DNA from: Pyrenula massariospora
Taxonomy: Eukaryota > Ascomycota > Eurotiomycetes > Pyrenulales > Pyrenulaceae
Reading direction: 5' to 3'
Length of the DNA: 64,000 bases
NCBI GenBank assembly: GCA_021030905.1
Contig: JAGFMI010000005.1
Coordinates: 2,294,001 to 2,358,000, forward strand
In this document: positions 18,958-30,150 of the stretch, in pieces
Position numbering within the stretch: the stretch's first letter is position 1
How the letters are laid out: the number at the start of each line of letters is the position of its first letter
Position numbers and translations under genes: made by a program
Notes under the pieces: generated by a model
Database searches by the model: none
The model's input: only the letters and a program-made list of their open reading frames with translations
Told to the model about the DNA's origin: nothing

Positions 18958-20982
18958 ATGGCACATGGCAGGTCGGCGAAGAGGCGACGCATTACGCCGC
19001 CAATTGACGACACTACCTTGTCGGAAACCATCCATGCCGAAGATCTCTTCACCCGAGCGGCCGAGTGGGACCTAGAGCAAACCTATGAGCGGAAATCTCG
19101 ATGGAAACACGAGAAAGAAACCACGAGACTACCGATCAAGACTGCGACTGGGAAGATTGAGCAAGTCCAGCGGCACGACGCATCTTCGGATGACGGGACA
19201 GATAATTTCCTGGGAACGGAGGAAGAGGAAGAGGAAGAGGAGAGTGCAGGAACCCCGCCTACGGAGGAGCTTGAAGATGTCCCTCGGCCCCTCTTGAAGC
19301 AGCAGATTCTTGCAGCCAAAGAAGAGTTGGCGAGACTCGCAAACCAGTTCAACGAAGACCCGGAGGAGCATGCTGGATCTCTGAAGAAACTGCTCGAGAT
19401 CGCCGAGCAGGCTCCGCATGATACAATCAAAAGGCTTGCCTTTGCTACCCAGGCAGCTGTGTACGTAGACGGGATACCAGCCTACCGTATTCGAGCTTAT
19501 CGCGAGGAAGAGGTAGGGAGCAAAGTTTCAAAAGACATTCGGAAATTGAGACAATACGAGCAAACGCTAGTTACAAGCTATCATTCTTATATCAAGCAAT
19601 TGACATACGCGATTAGACATTCAAAGGAGCGCCAGGATCTATCTGATACGTCTAGTCTGCGCTCTGTTGCCATTAGCTGCATATGCAAGCTGCTTACAAG
19701 TGTAGCTCATTTCAACTTTCGTTCTGAGCTTTTGAATTTACTTATCGCCCAGCTATCTGCCCCTAACGTCACGCCAGATTTTGAGAAATGCGTGTCTACG
19801 TTGTCCGACTTCTTCGCGGCAGACGACGACGGTGGCCCATCCCTTGAAGCCGTCCAAATCCTTTCAAAGATGATGAAAACGAAAGAATACCGCATCCATG
19901 AATCCGTCCTAAACACGTTCTTCCATCTCCGTTTGCTCAACGAGCTCCCCACCAGATCCTCCGATCGTGAAGAAAATCTTGAAGTTCCTACTTACCGTGG
20001 CAAAAAGCTCAAGCTAAAATGGGAACATCGAAGCAAGAAGGAGCGAAAGCTAGCCCGTGACCGCAAGAAGGTTGCAAAGGATATGAAAGAAGCCGACGCA
20101 CTAGTCAGCCATGAGGAGCGTGATAAAATGCAATCAGAGACTTTGAAGCTTGTTTTTGCGACTTACTTCCGCATTCTCAAGCTCCGAATCCCAAGCCTTA
20201 TGGGTGGTGTGCTTGAGGGTCTCGCTAAATTTGCACACCTTATCAATCAAGACTTCTTTGGCGATCTCCTTGAAGCTTTGAAAGATATTGTGAACCAAGC
20301 CACGGAGCCTGAAGACAATGATAGCAATAACGACATAGGCGAAAAGAACAACCGTGACTCCACACGCAAGTCGCTCCTTGCAACACAAACAGCCTTCACT
20401 CTCCTCCAAAGTCAAGAGGTTTCCAAATCCGCCTCGACTCTACACCTTGATCTCTCCTTCTTTACATCATACATATATCGCTCCCTATACCCTTTTTCTC
20501 TAACTTCAGACCTTGAATTCGGACCAAAGTCTCTGCACCTCTCAGATCCTCACTCCAATACCATTGCCACTAAGCAGAACAGGGTTAACGTCTCCACCCC
20601 ATCTCTACTCCTTATCCGTGCCTTACAAGCGATTCTTCTACCTACGAGCTCCCCGCAAAGTGTATCTCCAACCTTGGTCGCCACATTCGTGAAGCGCCTT
20701 CTCACTATGTTACTCCAAACACCCGAGAGGTCCTCCTTGGCACTCCTTTCACTCCTGACCAAGATAATGCAGAAGCACGGGCGGAAGATCTCGCCGCTTT
20801 GGTACACGGAGGAGAGAATGGGGGACGGTGTATTTGATGGGACGAGCGACAGCATTGACGGATCAAGGGTATGGTGTGGAGGGACCGGAGTGTGGGAGGG
20901 AGAGCTGTTTAGAAAGCATTACTGTCCAGGGGTGAAGGAAGGGTGGAGAAGCATTGAGAGAATATTTGAGGAGCTCACTTAG
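18958..20982 (+). CDS. NOC3: Nucleolar complex protein NOC3, 60S assembly and nuclear export
   Basis: A single exon of 674 residues, the normal length. A basic N-terminus (GRSAKRRRI) is followed by an acidic stretch of nine glutamates near residue 90. The conserved NOC3 region comes next: RLAFATQAAVYVDGIPAYRIR with the LRQYEQTLV helix, then SVAISCICKLLTSVAHFNFRSELL, and LSKMMKTKEYRIHESVLNTFFHLRLL. A lysine- and arginine-rich linker (KKLKLKWEHRSKKERKLARD) and the C-terminal CBF/Mak21-type domain (TYFRILKLRIP, LLATQTAFTLLQSQ) complete it. Noc3 pairs with Noc2 on late pre-60S particles in nucleolus and nucleoplasm, and in yeast also has a reported role in replication licensing. The C-terminal glycine- and tryptophan-rich end (GGTGVWEGELFRKHY) is typical. 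Confidence 0.95.
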   Translation: MAHGRSAKRRRITPPIDDTTLSETIHAEDLFTRAAEWDLEQTYERKSRWKHEKETTRLPIKTATGKIEQVQRHDASSDDGTDNFLGTEEEEEEEESAGTPPTEELEDVPRPLLKQQILAAKEELARLANQFNEDPEEHAGSLKKLLEIAEQAPHDTIKRLAFATQAAVYVDGIPAYRIRAYREEEVGSKVSKDIRKLRQYEQTLVTSYHSYIKQLTYAIRHSKERQDLSDTSSLRSVAISCICKLLTSVAHFNFRSELLNLLIAQLSAPNVTPDFEKCVSTLSDFFAADDDGGPSLEAVQILSKMMKTKEYRIHESVLNTFFHLRLLNELPTRSSDREENLEVPTYRGKKLKLKWEHRSKKERKLARDRKKVAKDMKEADALVSHEERDKMQSETLKLVFATYFRILKLRIPSLMGGVLEGLAKFAHLINQDFFGDLLEALKDIVNQATEPEDNDSNNDIGEKNNRDSTRKSLLATQTAFTLLQSQEVSKSASTLHLDLSFFTSYIYRSLYPFSLTSDLEFGPKSLHLSDPHSNTIATKQNRVNVSTPSLLLIRALQAILLPTSSPQSVSPTLVATFVKRLLTMLLQTPERSSLALLSLLTKIMQKHGRKISPLWYTEERMGDGVFDGTSDSIDGSRVWCGGTGVWEGELFRKHYCPGVKEGWRSIERIFEELT

Positions 20983-21257
20983 AGAAACATCGAAATTCTT
21001 GACGGAGGTCGAGAGTCTGTTACCCTAATCCGGACAGCAGACAGGCTTGAATTGAGAATATGTCAAACACTTCACAATGCCAGCACGTCGCCTGGCGGAC
21101 GGTTATTTCCTTTCCCGACTTCTGAAAAGTATCTTTGGCTCACCCCAATCTACGGCGAAATGTTGATTAACCACTGTAAACAAAATCAGGATCTAATCCC
21201 CTTCCCTAAGTCTTTGACGTTCCTATGTAAGGTTACCATGTGTTTTCCTCGAAACCC

Positions 21258-23906
21258 TTATTTCATTCCATCAGACCCATAAGCTTGGTTGTACCAAGCC
21301 CCACCCAATAGACCTCCTTCCTCATTGTATGTTAGGTTCGCGGTACTGATACCTCTTGCAGCCGGAGGACCAATTGGCCCACGTCTCTGCTGGTTACGGA
21401 GACGCGGTGGCATCGTCGGCGTCGATGGCGAAGATGGTCGCTGCGGCAACGCTCGAGCCGCTGGGGGAAAAGATGCTCCATCTCCAACTCTGGTCTTTGT
21501 ATGACCGGTCCCACTGCGTGCTGCATCGTTACCAGTCCCGATTCCTAGCGTCTCCAAACTTGGAAAAGTCGGTGGCTCCTGGGGCTGGAGCAGAGTTCCC
21601 ACAGAATCTGCTTCAGGTGTGGTGCCTGTCTTCCTTTGTGGCGCGTGTGTGATCCCGAGAGCGGCCTGAACAGGCCGCACAAGTTCATCGACTATATCCG
21701 CCACCGTCTCATGCACTTGTGTCTTTACCGTGCCATCGTGCTGCTTAAGTATCTGTCTCGTGCTTGTGAATTCGCTACGGATCTGATCGAGTGTGCTAGC
21801 GTGGATGCTTTTGAGAGCGTGAACATCACTCTGGACGCCCTTGCTAAGCGCGTTAAGGGAGTTTTGAATTTGGTCTGCAATCGACTTTGTATCTAGGGCG
21901 AGTTGTACCGATTGCTGAGCACTAGGTGCAAGATGAATGTCGATGTGATTGAGGACCTCGTCCAAAATGCGGTCTATGCTATTCTCAAGATGGCGATTGA
22001 GTTTCCGGAATTCGGTCTGAAAGTCATTCTGCATGAGGGAGAATTGGTAGGCGAGCTGCTGATCAAGGGGTGCATGAGGTAGGTAGGAAGCGTGCTTCGG
22101 TGTCAGGGCATAGCCGCTAGATTGGGTGTGTGAGTCTGGTCGAATAGTTGCTCTTATTTGGACATCAGCGCTCTCTGCGGAGCCCTCGGGGGAGTTTGTT
22201 TGCACTTTCGTCTCACCGTTCGTAGTCTTACGTGGCGTAGCCTCTGAATCAAAATTTTCCTGATTCATTTTCCTGTCATTCAAAGCCTCCACGAGCCTAG
22301 GCATCACGGAAGGAGGCCAAGGGAAGTGGCCAGAGGAGCTACTATTGGCTTTGCTTGAGGATTCGGCCGATGAGTTTGGAGTAGTCTCCGCCTGGTAATT
22401 GGATGCATTGTGCTGGGTATCCTCGCGCAGAGGCCGCAGATCTGAGGTATAGGAAACAGTATTCCCTGGTGGTTTACAAGGAAGGGGTGGAGAGATTGCA
22501 CACTTGCTGTAGTAAGGCATCGTATCAGGGTGTTGCTGATGCAAATCCTCCCACGGACCGATGCCTGTCTGATAGCGATGTATTGCAGACGAGGCTTGAC
22601 TTTGAGAGAAAGGATGAGTTGGCTCACGGTGGCCCAAATCGGCTTGTGCATTCGAAGAGCCGGAATTAGTGGGTAGTGGTGGCAAAGGCGCGTACAGGTT
22701 TGGTGTACAAGGGTAGGACGGTGTTTGCTGAGCCGGTTGTTGCGGTTGCGCTGGGTAGCAGTGATGCATTGTTCCAGAGAAAGATCTTGCATCTAGCTGC
22801 GAGCCTGCTGAAGACGGGTCGATAATTGTTCCTGCAGTACTCTTGACTCGCATAGCATTGACTACCTTTCCTGAGCCTGTTGTAGCATAATCTCCTTGAA
22901 CCGTCGGGCTTAGAGCAGAGTTTCCGAGAATGATGCCTTCTACCCTTTCCTGCGCATTGCGTTCTATACAGTATAGTTAGTTCTATGAAAATTGAGACTT
23001 GCGACTCTGCATCATCACCTGACTCGTCTCCATCATCCTCGCCGTACTCAGGGCTAGTGACTTTACGACAGAGAAGGGGAGGTTCAGCTTCTAAATCTAA
23101 AATGTTAGTTGACTTTCAAGAACACGTGCAACAAGAACTGTACCCATAAGACCTGTCCCCGAAAGAGTTGAATCTGCTGCTTCCACAGATGGAGACGGAG
23201 GAAGTTTCTGGTCCTTGTTGATAGAACCTTGATTCTCTGGCATCCATCTCTTAGTTGGGACAGGGCTCTCGGTCGAACGAAGAGGGCACAGGTCATCCGA
23301 GCTGCAAGATAGTCGATATGGATCAGGTACCTTTGAAGGGGTTTTCATCACCTTGGAAGATTCTTGTGAGCGCTTTGAAGAGTGGTTGGATTTCGCGCTT
23401 CCACCGAGAACCTCAATAGCTTTGGTTGAGGTGGTTGGAGGGGCTGGAGTCGCTTGATCTCCTTTGCTGGTGACACTCAGCTTCGGTATGAATTTTTCGA
23501 ATGACTTCAGGGCTTGTTTCGATTGGAACAGAGGCTCTGGAAGAGCTGATTGATAAGGATAGTATGTGAAGGCTGTCGGATCGGTCAAGGATCGTTTGGA
23601 GTGATTTGCATAATCGCCAGGTTGCCTACGAAGCTTGCGACCTGCGACGTCGGGTGGCATTACAGCTTCCTTAGCATCAGGAGAGTCAGGTACGGGCGGT
23701 ACAAGGCGGGAAAACATATCAAAGGTCGTCCTTGGGCTGTCAGGGACTGATTGCAATTCGGGCAGCAAATCTGCTTCGCTTTCAGCCCACGCGCGAACCA
23801 TTTGCGATCCAGGTTTTTGGTTCATCTCGAGCGACCTATTCCGTTCCTGCTTCTGCTTTGCCAACTCTTTCTGCTGGGAGAAAGCGTTTCCGAATTTTGG
23901 CGGCAT
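21258..23906 (-). CDS. Large disordered fungal protein with a central coiled coil, function unknown
   Basis: Three exons (23144-23906, 23019-23096, 21258-22963) join in phase to 848 residues. Intron 1 (47 bp) has a textbook CTAAC branch 8 bases before its acceptor; intron 2 is 55 bp. The N-terminus MPPKFGNAFSQQKELAKQKQERNRSLEM is basic and helical. Most of the chain is low-complexity, rich in S, P and Q (PAQPQQPAQQTPSYP). One ordered island, about residues 560-700, is a long heptad-like helix region (FRKLNRHLENSIDRILDEVLNHID, SIADQIQNSLNALSKGV). The end has RLRNQQRRGPIGPPAARG. I recognise no domain. The composition resembles scaffold or cytoskeleton-linked proteins. It is tail-to-tail with NOC3. 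Confidence 0.8.
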
Positions 23907-26900
23907 CGCAGTCGTAGAGATAGATCATCAAATCTTGCAGAGAGCTCGGTGTCAGCCTTTGTGTCGGTTAAATGGTGGTCTTGCTGTGAGGAAAGGTGAA
24001 AGCATTTGTACAAAGCCTGAGATTTGAGGCATGCAAAATCTAGGTTAGGCTCGCAGCGGTTGGTCAACAGCGAGAGATCCGGTGGATGCTTCCTATAGGC
24101 TTGAAGACTATTTAGAGAGGGACATCGAACTGCAAAATGTTCCGGACAGGTAGATAAACGTCTGCAAGAAGCAATAGGCAAGAACCGAAAATACGAGATA
24201 AGGGTGAAAGCCGACGATAATTTAGTCAAGCCGGCTAGAGGTCCCCTCAAGTTGGATCAACTTAGGGTGATCGCAGGCAGAAACTCTTGTTACTGTGTAC
24301 GCCATGTTGACAACAACAATAGCACTGTTCGGGCGGTCGATAACAATACCAGGGAGTGACCGTTGCTATTGACAGCGTCACGTGGTTCTGCGCAGACGGT
24401 CAACATGACCAATTGACGATTAAATGAATAGAAAGTTTTGTACATACAACATCCCTTAGCACTGGCGATAGAATGCTTTCGGTTTACTTGGCCTCCGACG
24501 CAATGTCCCGTCGAGTCACTGATGATTCACAGCGCAGTAACGCATGCATCGTCTGTCCTGTACACTTGTTTATTTGCTCTCGATCATTGATTGACAAGGC
24601 GTAATCATCAGCACAACTAAATTTTCACCCTTTTTATCCATTAAATGCAGCTCTGACGCAAATTTCTAGCTAGTTGAGAACGTCCAAACGCGCATGAAAG
24701 GCTTGCAAAGATCGAATCACGATCATAACATAGAGTACTTAGAGGACGAGGATAATAGAAGAAATTAGGATAAGTTAAATCGTGAAGAGGGTCAATTACG
24801 GGAGACAATGAGTACACCAAAGCTCCACATATGCGCAAGCTTATGGGTAGCGACCTTTTACGCGTCCTTGATTGGCAGGCGGTATTGAGGGCATTCCCCT
24901 AGGAATATGTAGATTGCATGACCGTTAGACAGGTCGTTCGGCTTCCTTTTATTTATGAGGATGGGCTACCCCTAGAAGGAGTTCATGCCGGTAGCGTTAT
25001 GATACTCGGCTTCCTTCTATGCAGTCGTGTGGCGGTCCTGTATGTAAATAGAAGACGATGGGCCAACCATAGTTCTAAGCATTGTGCTAAAGTCTTTAGA
25101 TTTCTCATGACAGAGCAAGCATCTTCATCCAAGCATCAGCAGACAACTTTATTCAGCACATGTGATAGAGCGCTGAAGCGCATCTATACCATATTAAAGG
25201 TCTTCTTAAGAGTTTTCGGTGTCTGTTCGCAGGTAAGGTCACCTTTCCGGTGAAGATCACATTCAACTCACAGTGTGAAAACGAAGCCTGAGAGCAATGT
25301 GAGCTACTGATTAGCCCGGGCGCCCAATTCTGGATCTTCTCTAGCGATTGAGAAGCTCTTTTGGAAAGAGAATTCTCTGTCATGGCCGATCCGATGACTG
25401 CGACGGTCAGACTAAGGTAGTAGAGGAAACCCCATTGGTCGACTAAGAGTCCCAGCCGATTCGAACATCCGATTTGCCTCACATTGAAGCATGACGGAGA
25501 TAGTTATGGTGAGGATGGAAAGAGAGGGGTGAAGGAAGCGAGCCGGGTTGTATGTCAATCTTACCCGTGGACACGAAATCAGACGGAGGAGCCGCACCGG
25601 ACCGGCGCAAGCTCAGTTTGGTTAATTGTAGCGCCACGGCTGCCAGCACAGATGTGGCGTCAGATCAAAAGGAGGTCGGAACTTGGAAGTGTGCAAGCTA
25701 CGAGCTGAAGTATCTTGAAGAAGTCGATCCAGACCTCGTCATGGACTGGCGCCAGACGGCAACTGCGCAAGATCAAGGTGTCCATAAATTGCACGCTGGC
25801 GCTCTTGATACGAGGCCTTATTGGTCTCTACCGTTGCATAGTTCCATAGATGATAACGCAACGTAGCTGAATTTAGCTTTACCGCATCGACTTGACTCGT
25901 CAACGCGACACCAATAGCGGAAAACTACTCAATGATTGGCAACCCCATCCTTGACACTGCTCATGCGTGAATGCTGTACTACAAGAGAATCTAAGCCCAA
26001 TCACATCCATTCAACCAAGCTTCTGTGCGGTAGAAAGCCAGTACGCGCCTGGGAGTGCTGCTAGCCATTCTTTATAGCTCACATCAGGACTTACGAGAGC
26101 GGTCAACTAGATTAGCAGATGAGAGTCTTCGAGCAACACAACAAGAAGGATATTCCCAAGCATATGAAAATATGCAACATTGTCAAGTAAACGAAGATCG
26201 AAGGTATGACCTTGCTAGTGCCGGCCGGCTTTGCAGGCAAAGGAGAGGAGCCTGCCTCGTGACATATGAGGCTCTCATCCACACAATGCGTATAGACCAA
26301 AGCTCAGGGGCAAGACAAACACGGCAACGTAGCCCACCGGGGAGCAACAGACTCTCCGCTGTGTACAGAATGAGGCATATATGCGTTAGAAAGCATCCCA
26401 TTTGCAAGGCCTTATCTTCTTGCCACTTTTCGAATCACATGATTTACAAAATTGTCAATGCACATTAGCTGTCAGAAGGAAAATTCCGGGATCGATAGAG
26501 ACCGGACCAAGACTGCGTAGGGAAAGGGACGGCAGGGAGTCCTTGCGCGACACTCGGGGAATCGATGCCGAAGGAAGTCAGTCGGCCGCTTAGGCTGGTG
26601 CTGGCGAATGACTTTTTGCACCAAGATGCATGTGATGAGCCTCTCCTGGGGCTATCCATCGACTTTGATGTTTGTGTGACATTTGCAGCAAGTCTTAGCC
26701 TCAACTTGATTGGCGATTTCGCATCAGGTGTCTGACCGGCGGCTTAGGCAAGTTCGGAAGTAGATTCGAAGAGCTATCGTGTAAAGTCGGCTCGACCAAT
26801 CTCCACGGATCCCGTGGGAAAGGTGCTCACATTGGCCGCTCAGTGTTTCTATTATCGCTCAAGACGGCATTCGTATTGATTTTTCTTGCTGACCTTGTCT

Positions 26901-26919
26901 TGGAATATGTGCGGGTGGA
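23907..26919. other. 3-kb gene-poor stretch
   Basis: This contains the upstream region of the preceding minus-strand gene, then sequence with only short, overlapping frames on both strands. None carries a family motif, signal peptide or convincing splice structure. Terminal repeats and transposase-like frames are not apparent by eye. It may hold untranslated RNA genes or decayed coding DNA that cannot be told from sequence alone. Confidence 0.35.
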
Positions 26920-27394
26920 TCATTTTGTCGAAAACTTCTGGCCCTGGATGATGGGTTGGCTATCCTTCGGGTTAGATGTAGCGAGAGTCTTGCCACACAT
27001 TGGGCAGGCTAGAATGCTGTCAGAAAGACTCATCGCGAGCAGGAGTGCACAGCTTACCGTGGGCTTTGTAAGCACACCTTTGGCACAACTTACGGCCGAT
27101 TTCCGTCTTGGTTTTACACTTCTCACATGAGTTGGCGTACGCGGCATAAGGATTCTTCGCAGATTTGCTCAGAAGTTTGTTCTACACACCATCGTACATC
27201 CATCAGCCACATGGAGTCAACACGTGAAAATACATTGCGGTACGGACCTTTCCTATGCCGTTGGCGCCAATGGTTGCCGTGAGCTTCGCCTTGTCGCTGG
27301 AAACGGAGCCGTGATAGAGCTCATCCTTTCGTTTCACGCCTGGGGTTGCTAACTTTGTCGTCTTCAGCGTCTTCTGGCACTTGGCGCAGACCAT
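26920..27394 (-). CDS. CRIPT: CRIPT-family cysteine-rich zinc-binding protein
   Basis: Three exons (27248-27394, 27058-27181, 26920-27008) give 119 residues; introns are 66 and 49 bp. The N-terminus MVCAKCQKTLKTTKLATPGVKRK, the middle NGIGKNKLLSKSAKNPYAAY, and the CEKCKTK, KLCQRCAYKAHACPMCGKTL cysteine pairs match CRIPT in order and spacing. These pairs are expected to bind zinc. Animal CRIPT was named for binding PSD-95 and is now also placed among splicing-related proteins; in fungi its role is poorly defined. Intron 1 starts with gtccgt, an unusual donor, but the protein continuity across it is unambiguous. The 18-residue tail after CPMCGKTL (SNPKDSQPIIQGQKFSTK) is species-specific. Confidence 0.93.
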
Positions 27395-29052
27395 GTCCGT
27401 GGAGGACGCGGGGGCGAGGATGGTCGGTTCGTATAAAGGTTGATCGCGGCGGAGACGACGTGTTCAATAGTCACAAACGGGGTGTGAGAAGGTGGTACTC
27501 GGGTGACACGAGAGGCTATAGCAGAGTCGTCGAGGTTGGATGGTGGAGGCGGTTGATGTCAGCACAGCCGCCCCGCCGGGCTCGGCTTCGACTCGACCAA
27601 GTCTGACCAACGCCGTTCCAGTGCTTGAGAGCTTCACCACCGTGTGCCCACCTGACTTGCATTAGAATTTGCCCTTCAGCTCACGACTGTCGACTTCAGG
27701 CTTCTCGTGCACAGTCTCGACGCATTTAGAAACATCGCTGCCCGGATCCTGCCCTCTGCTTCCCTCGAGGACAACTCGCGGCAAATCTCGACACCACAGC
27801 TGAAACGACGCCCAAACCCTCGCCATAGAAATGACAGGCCTGTGATGAAGCCGCCAGGTCTGGTGCTGGTCCAGAACGGCTATCTTGACCATGACAATAC
27901 GGGTTGACCAAGAGGATCAATATGGCCAAATCCAACCCTTCAATTCTCTTCCCGGTCGAGAAGCCGCCTGTGGCAATAATGAGGCTTTGGCTGACGGGCT
28001 CTCCCTTCGCGAGTCCCATAAAACTAACCTCGTAGCTCCCGGGGGCCATCAGGAGGGTTTCTCCCTGAGAATATGAATTCAGTTTGTCCCCCACGTATTC
28101 GTTGTTTTCCTTAGTGTCGTTGGATCGCCTTGTTCCGTCACTGTTCGTTTCCGCCGAAGCCTACTCATCCTTCTCATCTGTCTCACTGTCTTTGAATCCC
28201 CTTCTCCTTCTCGAGCAGCCAACCTTGACAAATTGTAAGCAATGCCTGCTCCGGCCACGCCGCTTATTCCGTCGCTAATTCACCCCGAGTGCACATCATC
28301 ATCTCATCTTGCCGAGCCGCCTTATCGCATCCTAGCGCGTAGCATTCGCGCATAGCGAACACAAGGCCTCTCCGTGAGCATTCCGGATCCATCAAAATCC
28401 ATCTGTCGCCGCACGGACAGTCATTGAGGCATCGCTGACATCGGTGGGCTTCAAGTCAGTTTGCGGTTGGCTCCCGTGACGCTTGTTTTTCGAAGAATCT
28501 GGCGAAGCCTCCGTTTGCCCATCTGTGGTGCCTCGGCCACCGCGGGACTGGCCCCATCATTGGCGCCCTTAGATTCACTGTTCAGGAAAGTCGTTCTTCG
28601 GCGGCGGAAGACCGCGTACTCCAGGATCATTATCCTCGCGCACATCAAGCTCTTACGGGTAGTCACGGCGGGTATTTCGAACGCTTACCACATAGGGCAA
28701 GATTTTTGACAACGGCGTAGCCCTACATACATTGACCGATACCAACACTGCATCCTCCTTCCCTCGAATCCGTTTAATCTACGGCTCACGATCATTTGGG
28801 GTGCTACTCGGAGCTTTGCTTGTCTCTGGGGAGGGTTTCGTCATCTTTTTTGCAATGCTAACTAATTGAGGTCTCCATCCTTCAGATTGCTGTGACTATT
28901 CTACAATAAATTTAGTATTATTGTATTGTCAAGTGTATGCCTTCTGTCTGTTGCTTGACTCCCGCTCTTCGATTGTGCATTCTTTCAAGAGACGCTGGAT
29001 CCGAAAATCCTCAACCGACAATCACCTGCATCGAACCGTAGGAGCATCAACG
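27395..29052. other. Divergent intergenic region between CRIPT and the DUF1349 gene
   Basis: 1.66 kb with no supported gene. Several frames of 60-120 codons overlap on opposite strands around 27,700-28,100 and 28,450-28,700, but none has recognisable features or a plausible exon structure. It must include both promoters. Confidence 0.35.
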
Positions 29053-29946
29053 ATGTCGCTAGACCCCGCCTCTTTCACGTCAATCAATCCCGCGCCCGAT
29101 TTCTCCGCGCCTTCTTCCATGGAATACTTCACGCTTACAGCTCCTCCAAACACCACTATCACGCGCAAACCCCCTCTACCAGACACTATTACCGCGCCTG
29201 TACTCTACACGTGGTTACGACATCCTTTTGTTGTTGCTGAGGTAACCGTCTCCGCACACTGGGATTGTGAATGGGACCAAGCAGGTCTCATTATATTCAA
29301 TGGCGTGGAGCCCGGCGAAACTCCGTCCCCGCCATCGTTTCTTGCCAATTCTCGATCACGGAGCTTTGGGCCTGGAGTAGCTGTCGATCGAAGAGACGAG
29401 CAAAGGACACCGGGTAAATGGGTCAAAGCGGGAGCTCAATTTACCGGCGGTCGTGTCCAGGCTAGCTCCGTTGTTGCTACTACCGAAGGCTCGGACTGGT
29501 GTCTGGCGCCGCTTTTCCCATCTTTGAGAACAAATAATTACGGATATGGTCATATTCCACCTCCACCGAACAGCCCGTTCCTGTCACTGCGAATCAAGTT
29601 CGAACGTGTTGGATCCAGCTTGTGGATCTGGTACCAGCAGCCTCATGGCCAATATACTCCAGACAGCACGACGAATCCGCCGTTTGGTGATGCTGGCGTG
29701 CCTAATGTGGACCCAGCAGGAGGCTGGACGAAACTTAGGGAAGTCGCAGGGTTCTTTGCGCCCAGCGTCGGCGGGCTAGAAGATAAAGCGATTTGGATTG
29801 GAATATATGCCAGTCGACCATTCGGAGGCAGTGCGCCAGTGGGAGGTGGACCAGGTGGGATAGGGTTGATGTGGGAAAGGAGAAACGGTGCAAGTATAAC
29901 CGGTCGGGGCTTGAACGTCGAATTTGAAGACCTTGAAATCTTCTGA
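29053..29946 (+). CDS. DUF1349 (Ree1/YesU-like) concanavalin A-type beta-sandwich protein
   Basis: A single exon. The frame is open from 28921, but the start at 29053 (MSLDPASFTSINPAPDFS) gives a normal family N-terminus and 297 residues. The upstream part is not conserved-looking. Family signatures are FTLTAPPNTTITRKPPLPDTITAPVLYTWLRHPFVVAEVTVSAHWDCEWDQAGLIIF, with the WDQAGL strand, then GKWVKAGAQFTGGRVQASSVV, SDWCLAPLFP, FLSLRIKFERVGSSLWIWYQ, and the closing GRGLNVEFEDLEIF. The yeast relative Ree1 is linked to enolase regulation on galactose; bacterial relatives are sugar-binding. Here a cytosolic, possibly carbohydrate-related role is inferred. No signal peptide is present with the chosen start. 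Confidence 0.85.
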   Translation: MSLDPASFTSINPAPDFSAPSSMEYFTLTAPPNTTITRKPPLPDTITAPVLYTWLRHPFVVAEVTVSAHWDCEWDQAGLIIFNGVEPGETPSPPSFLANSRSRSFGPGVAVDRRDEQRTPGKWVKAGAQFTGGRVQASSVVATTEGSDWCLAPLFPSLRTNNYGYGHIPPPPNSPFLSLRIKFERVGSSLWIWYQQPHGQYTPDSTTNPPFGDAGVPNVDPAGGWTKLREVAGFFAPSVGGLEDKAIWIGIYASRPFGGSAPVGGGPGGIGLMWERRNGASITGRGLNVEFEDLEIF

Positions 29947-29987
29947 AAAATATTCTTAAGGTAAATAGAAATTCTTTTCGAAGTTTA

Positions 29988-30150
29988 CGGAAACTTTTCA
30001 CTAGGAGTGATGGAGATGTCCGACTTGGCTCGTCACCCAGCAACCAAGCCATAAAGAATCGACCCGGTCTAACAGAGACTGGCTTCTTGACTCTGATTGT
30101 CACGCTGTCAATCGAACCTGATTGGTACCAGAATGGCTCACTCAATACGA
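29988..30150 (-). pseudogene. Short relic resembling the FAD-binding entry of a ferric reductase/NADPH oxidase
   Basis: An open minus-strand segment reads SIDSVTIRVKKPVSVRPG, then RFFMAWL and SPSLLVKSF. This looks like the first beta strands of the FAD-binding barrel of ferric reductase-type enzymes, where a strand ending R/K-x-GQ-hydrophobic is usual. No neighbouring exon, membrane region or NAD-binding part is found, so it appears to be an isolated relic. The resemblance is short and could be chance. Confidence 0.22.

Noticed and set aside
19212-19250. GAA/GAG-rich run as a microsatellite
   Set aside because: It encodes the acidic stretch of NOC3, a normal feature of nucleolar proteins, so it is not reported as a separate repeat.
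27726-28094. 122-codon minus-strand frame between CRIPT and the DUF1349 gene
   Set aside because: The sequence is not protein-like in any recognisable way and overlaps open frames on the other strand; I could not support it as a gene.
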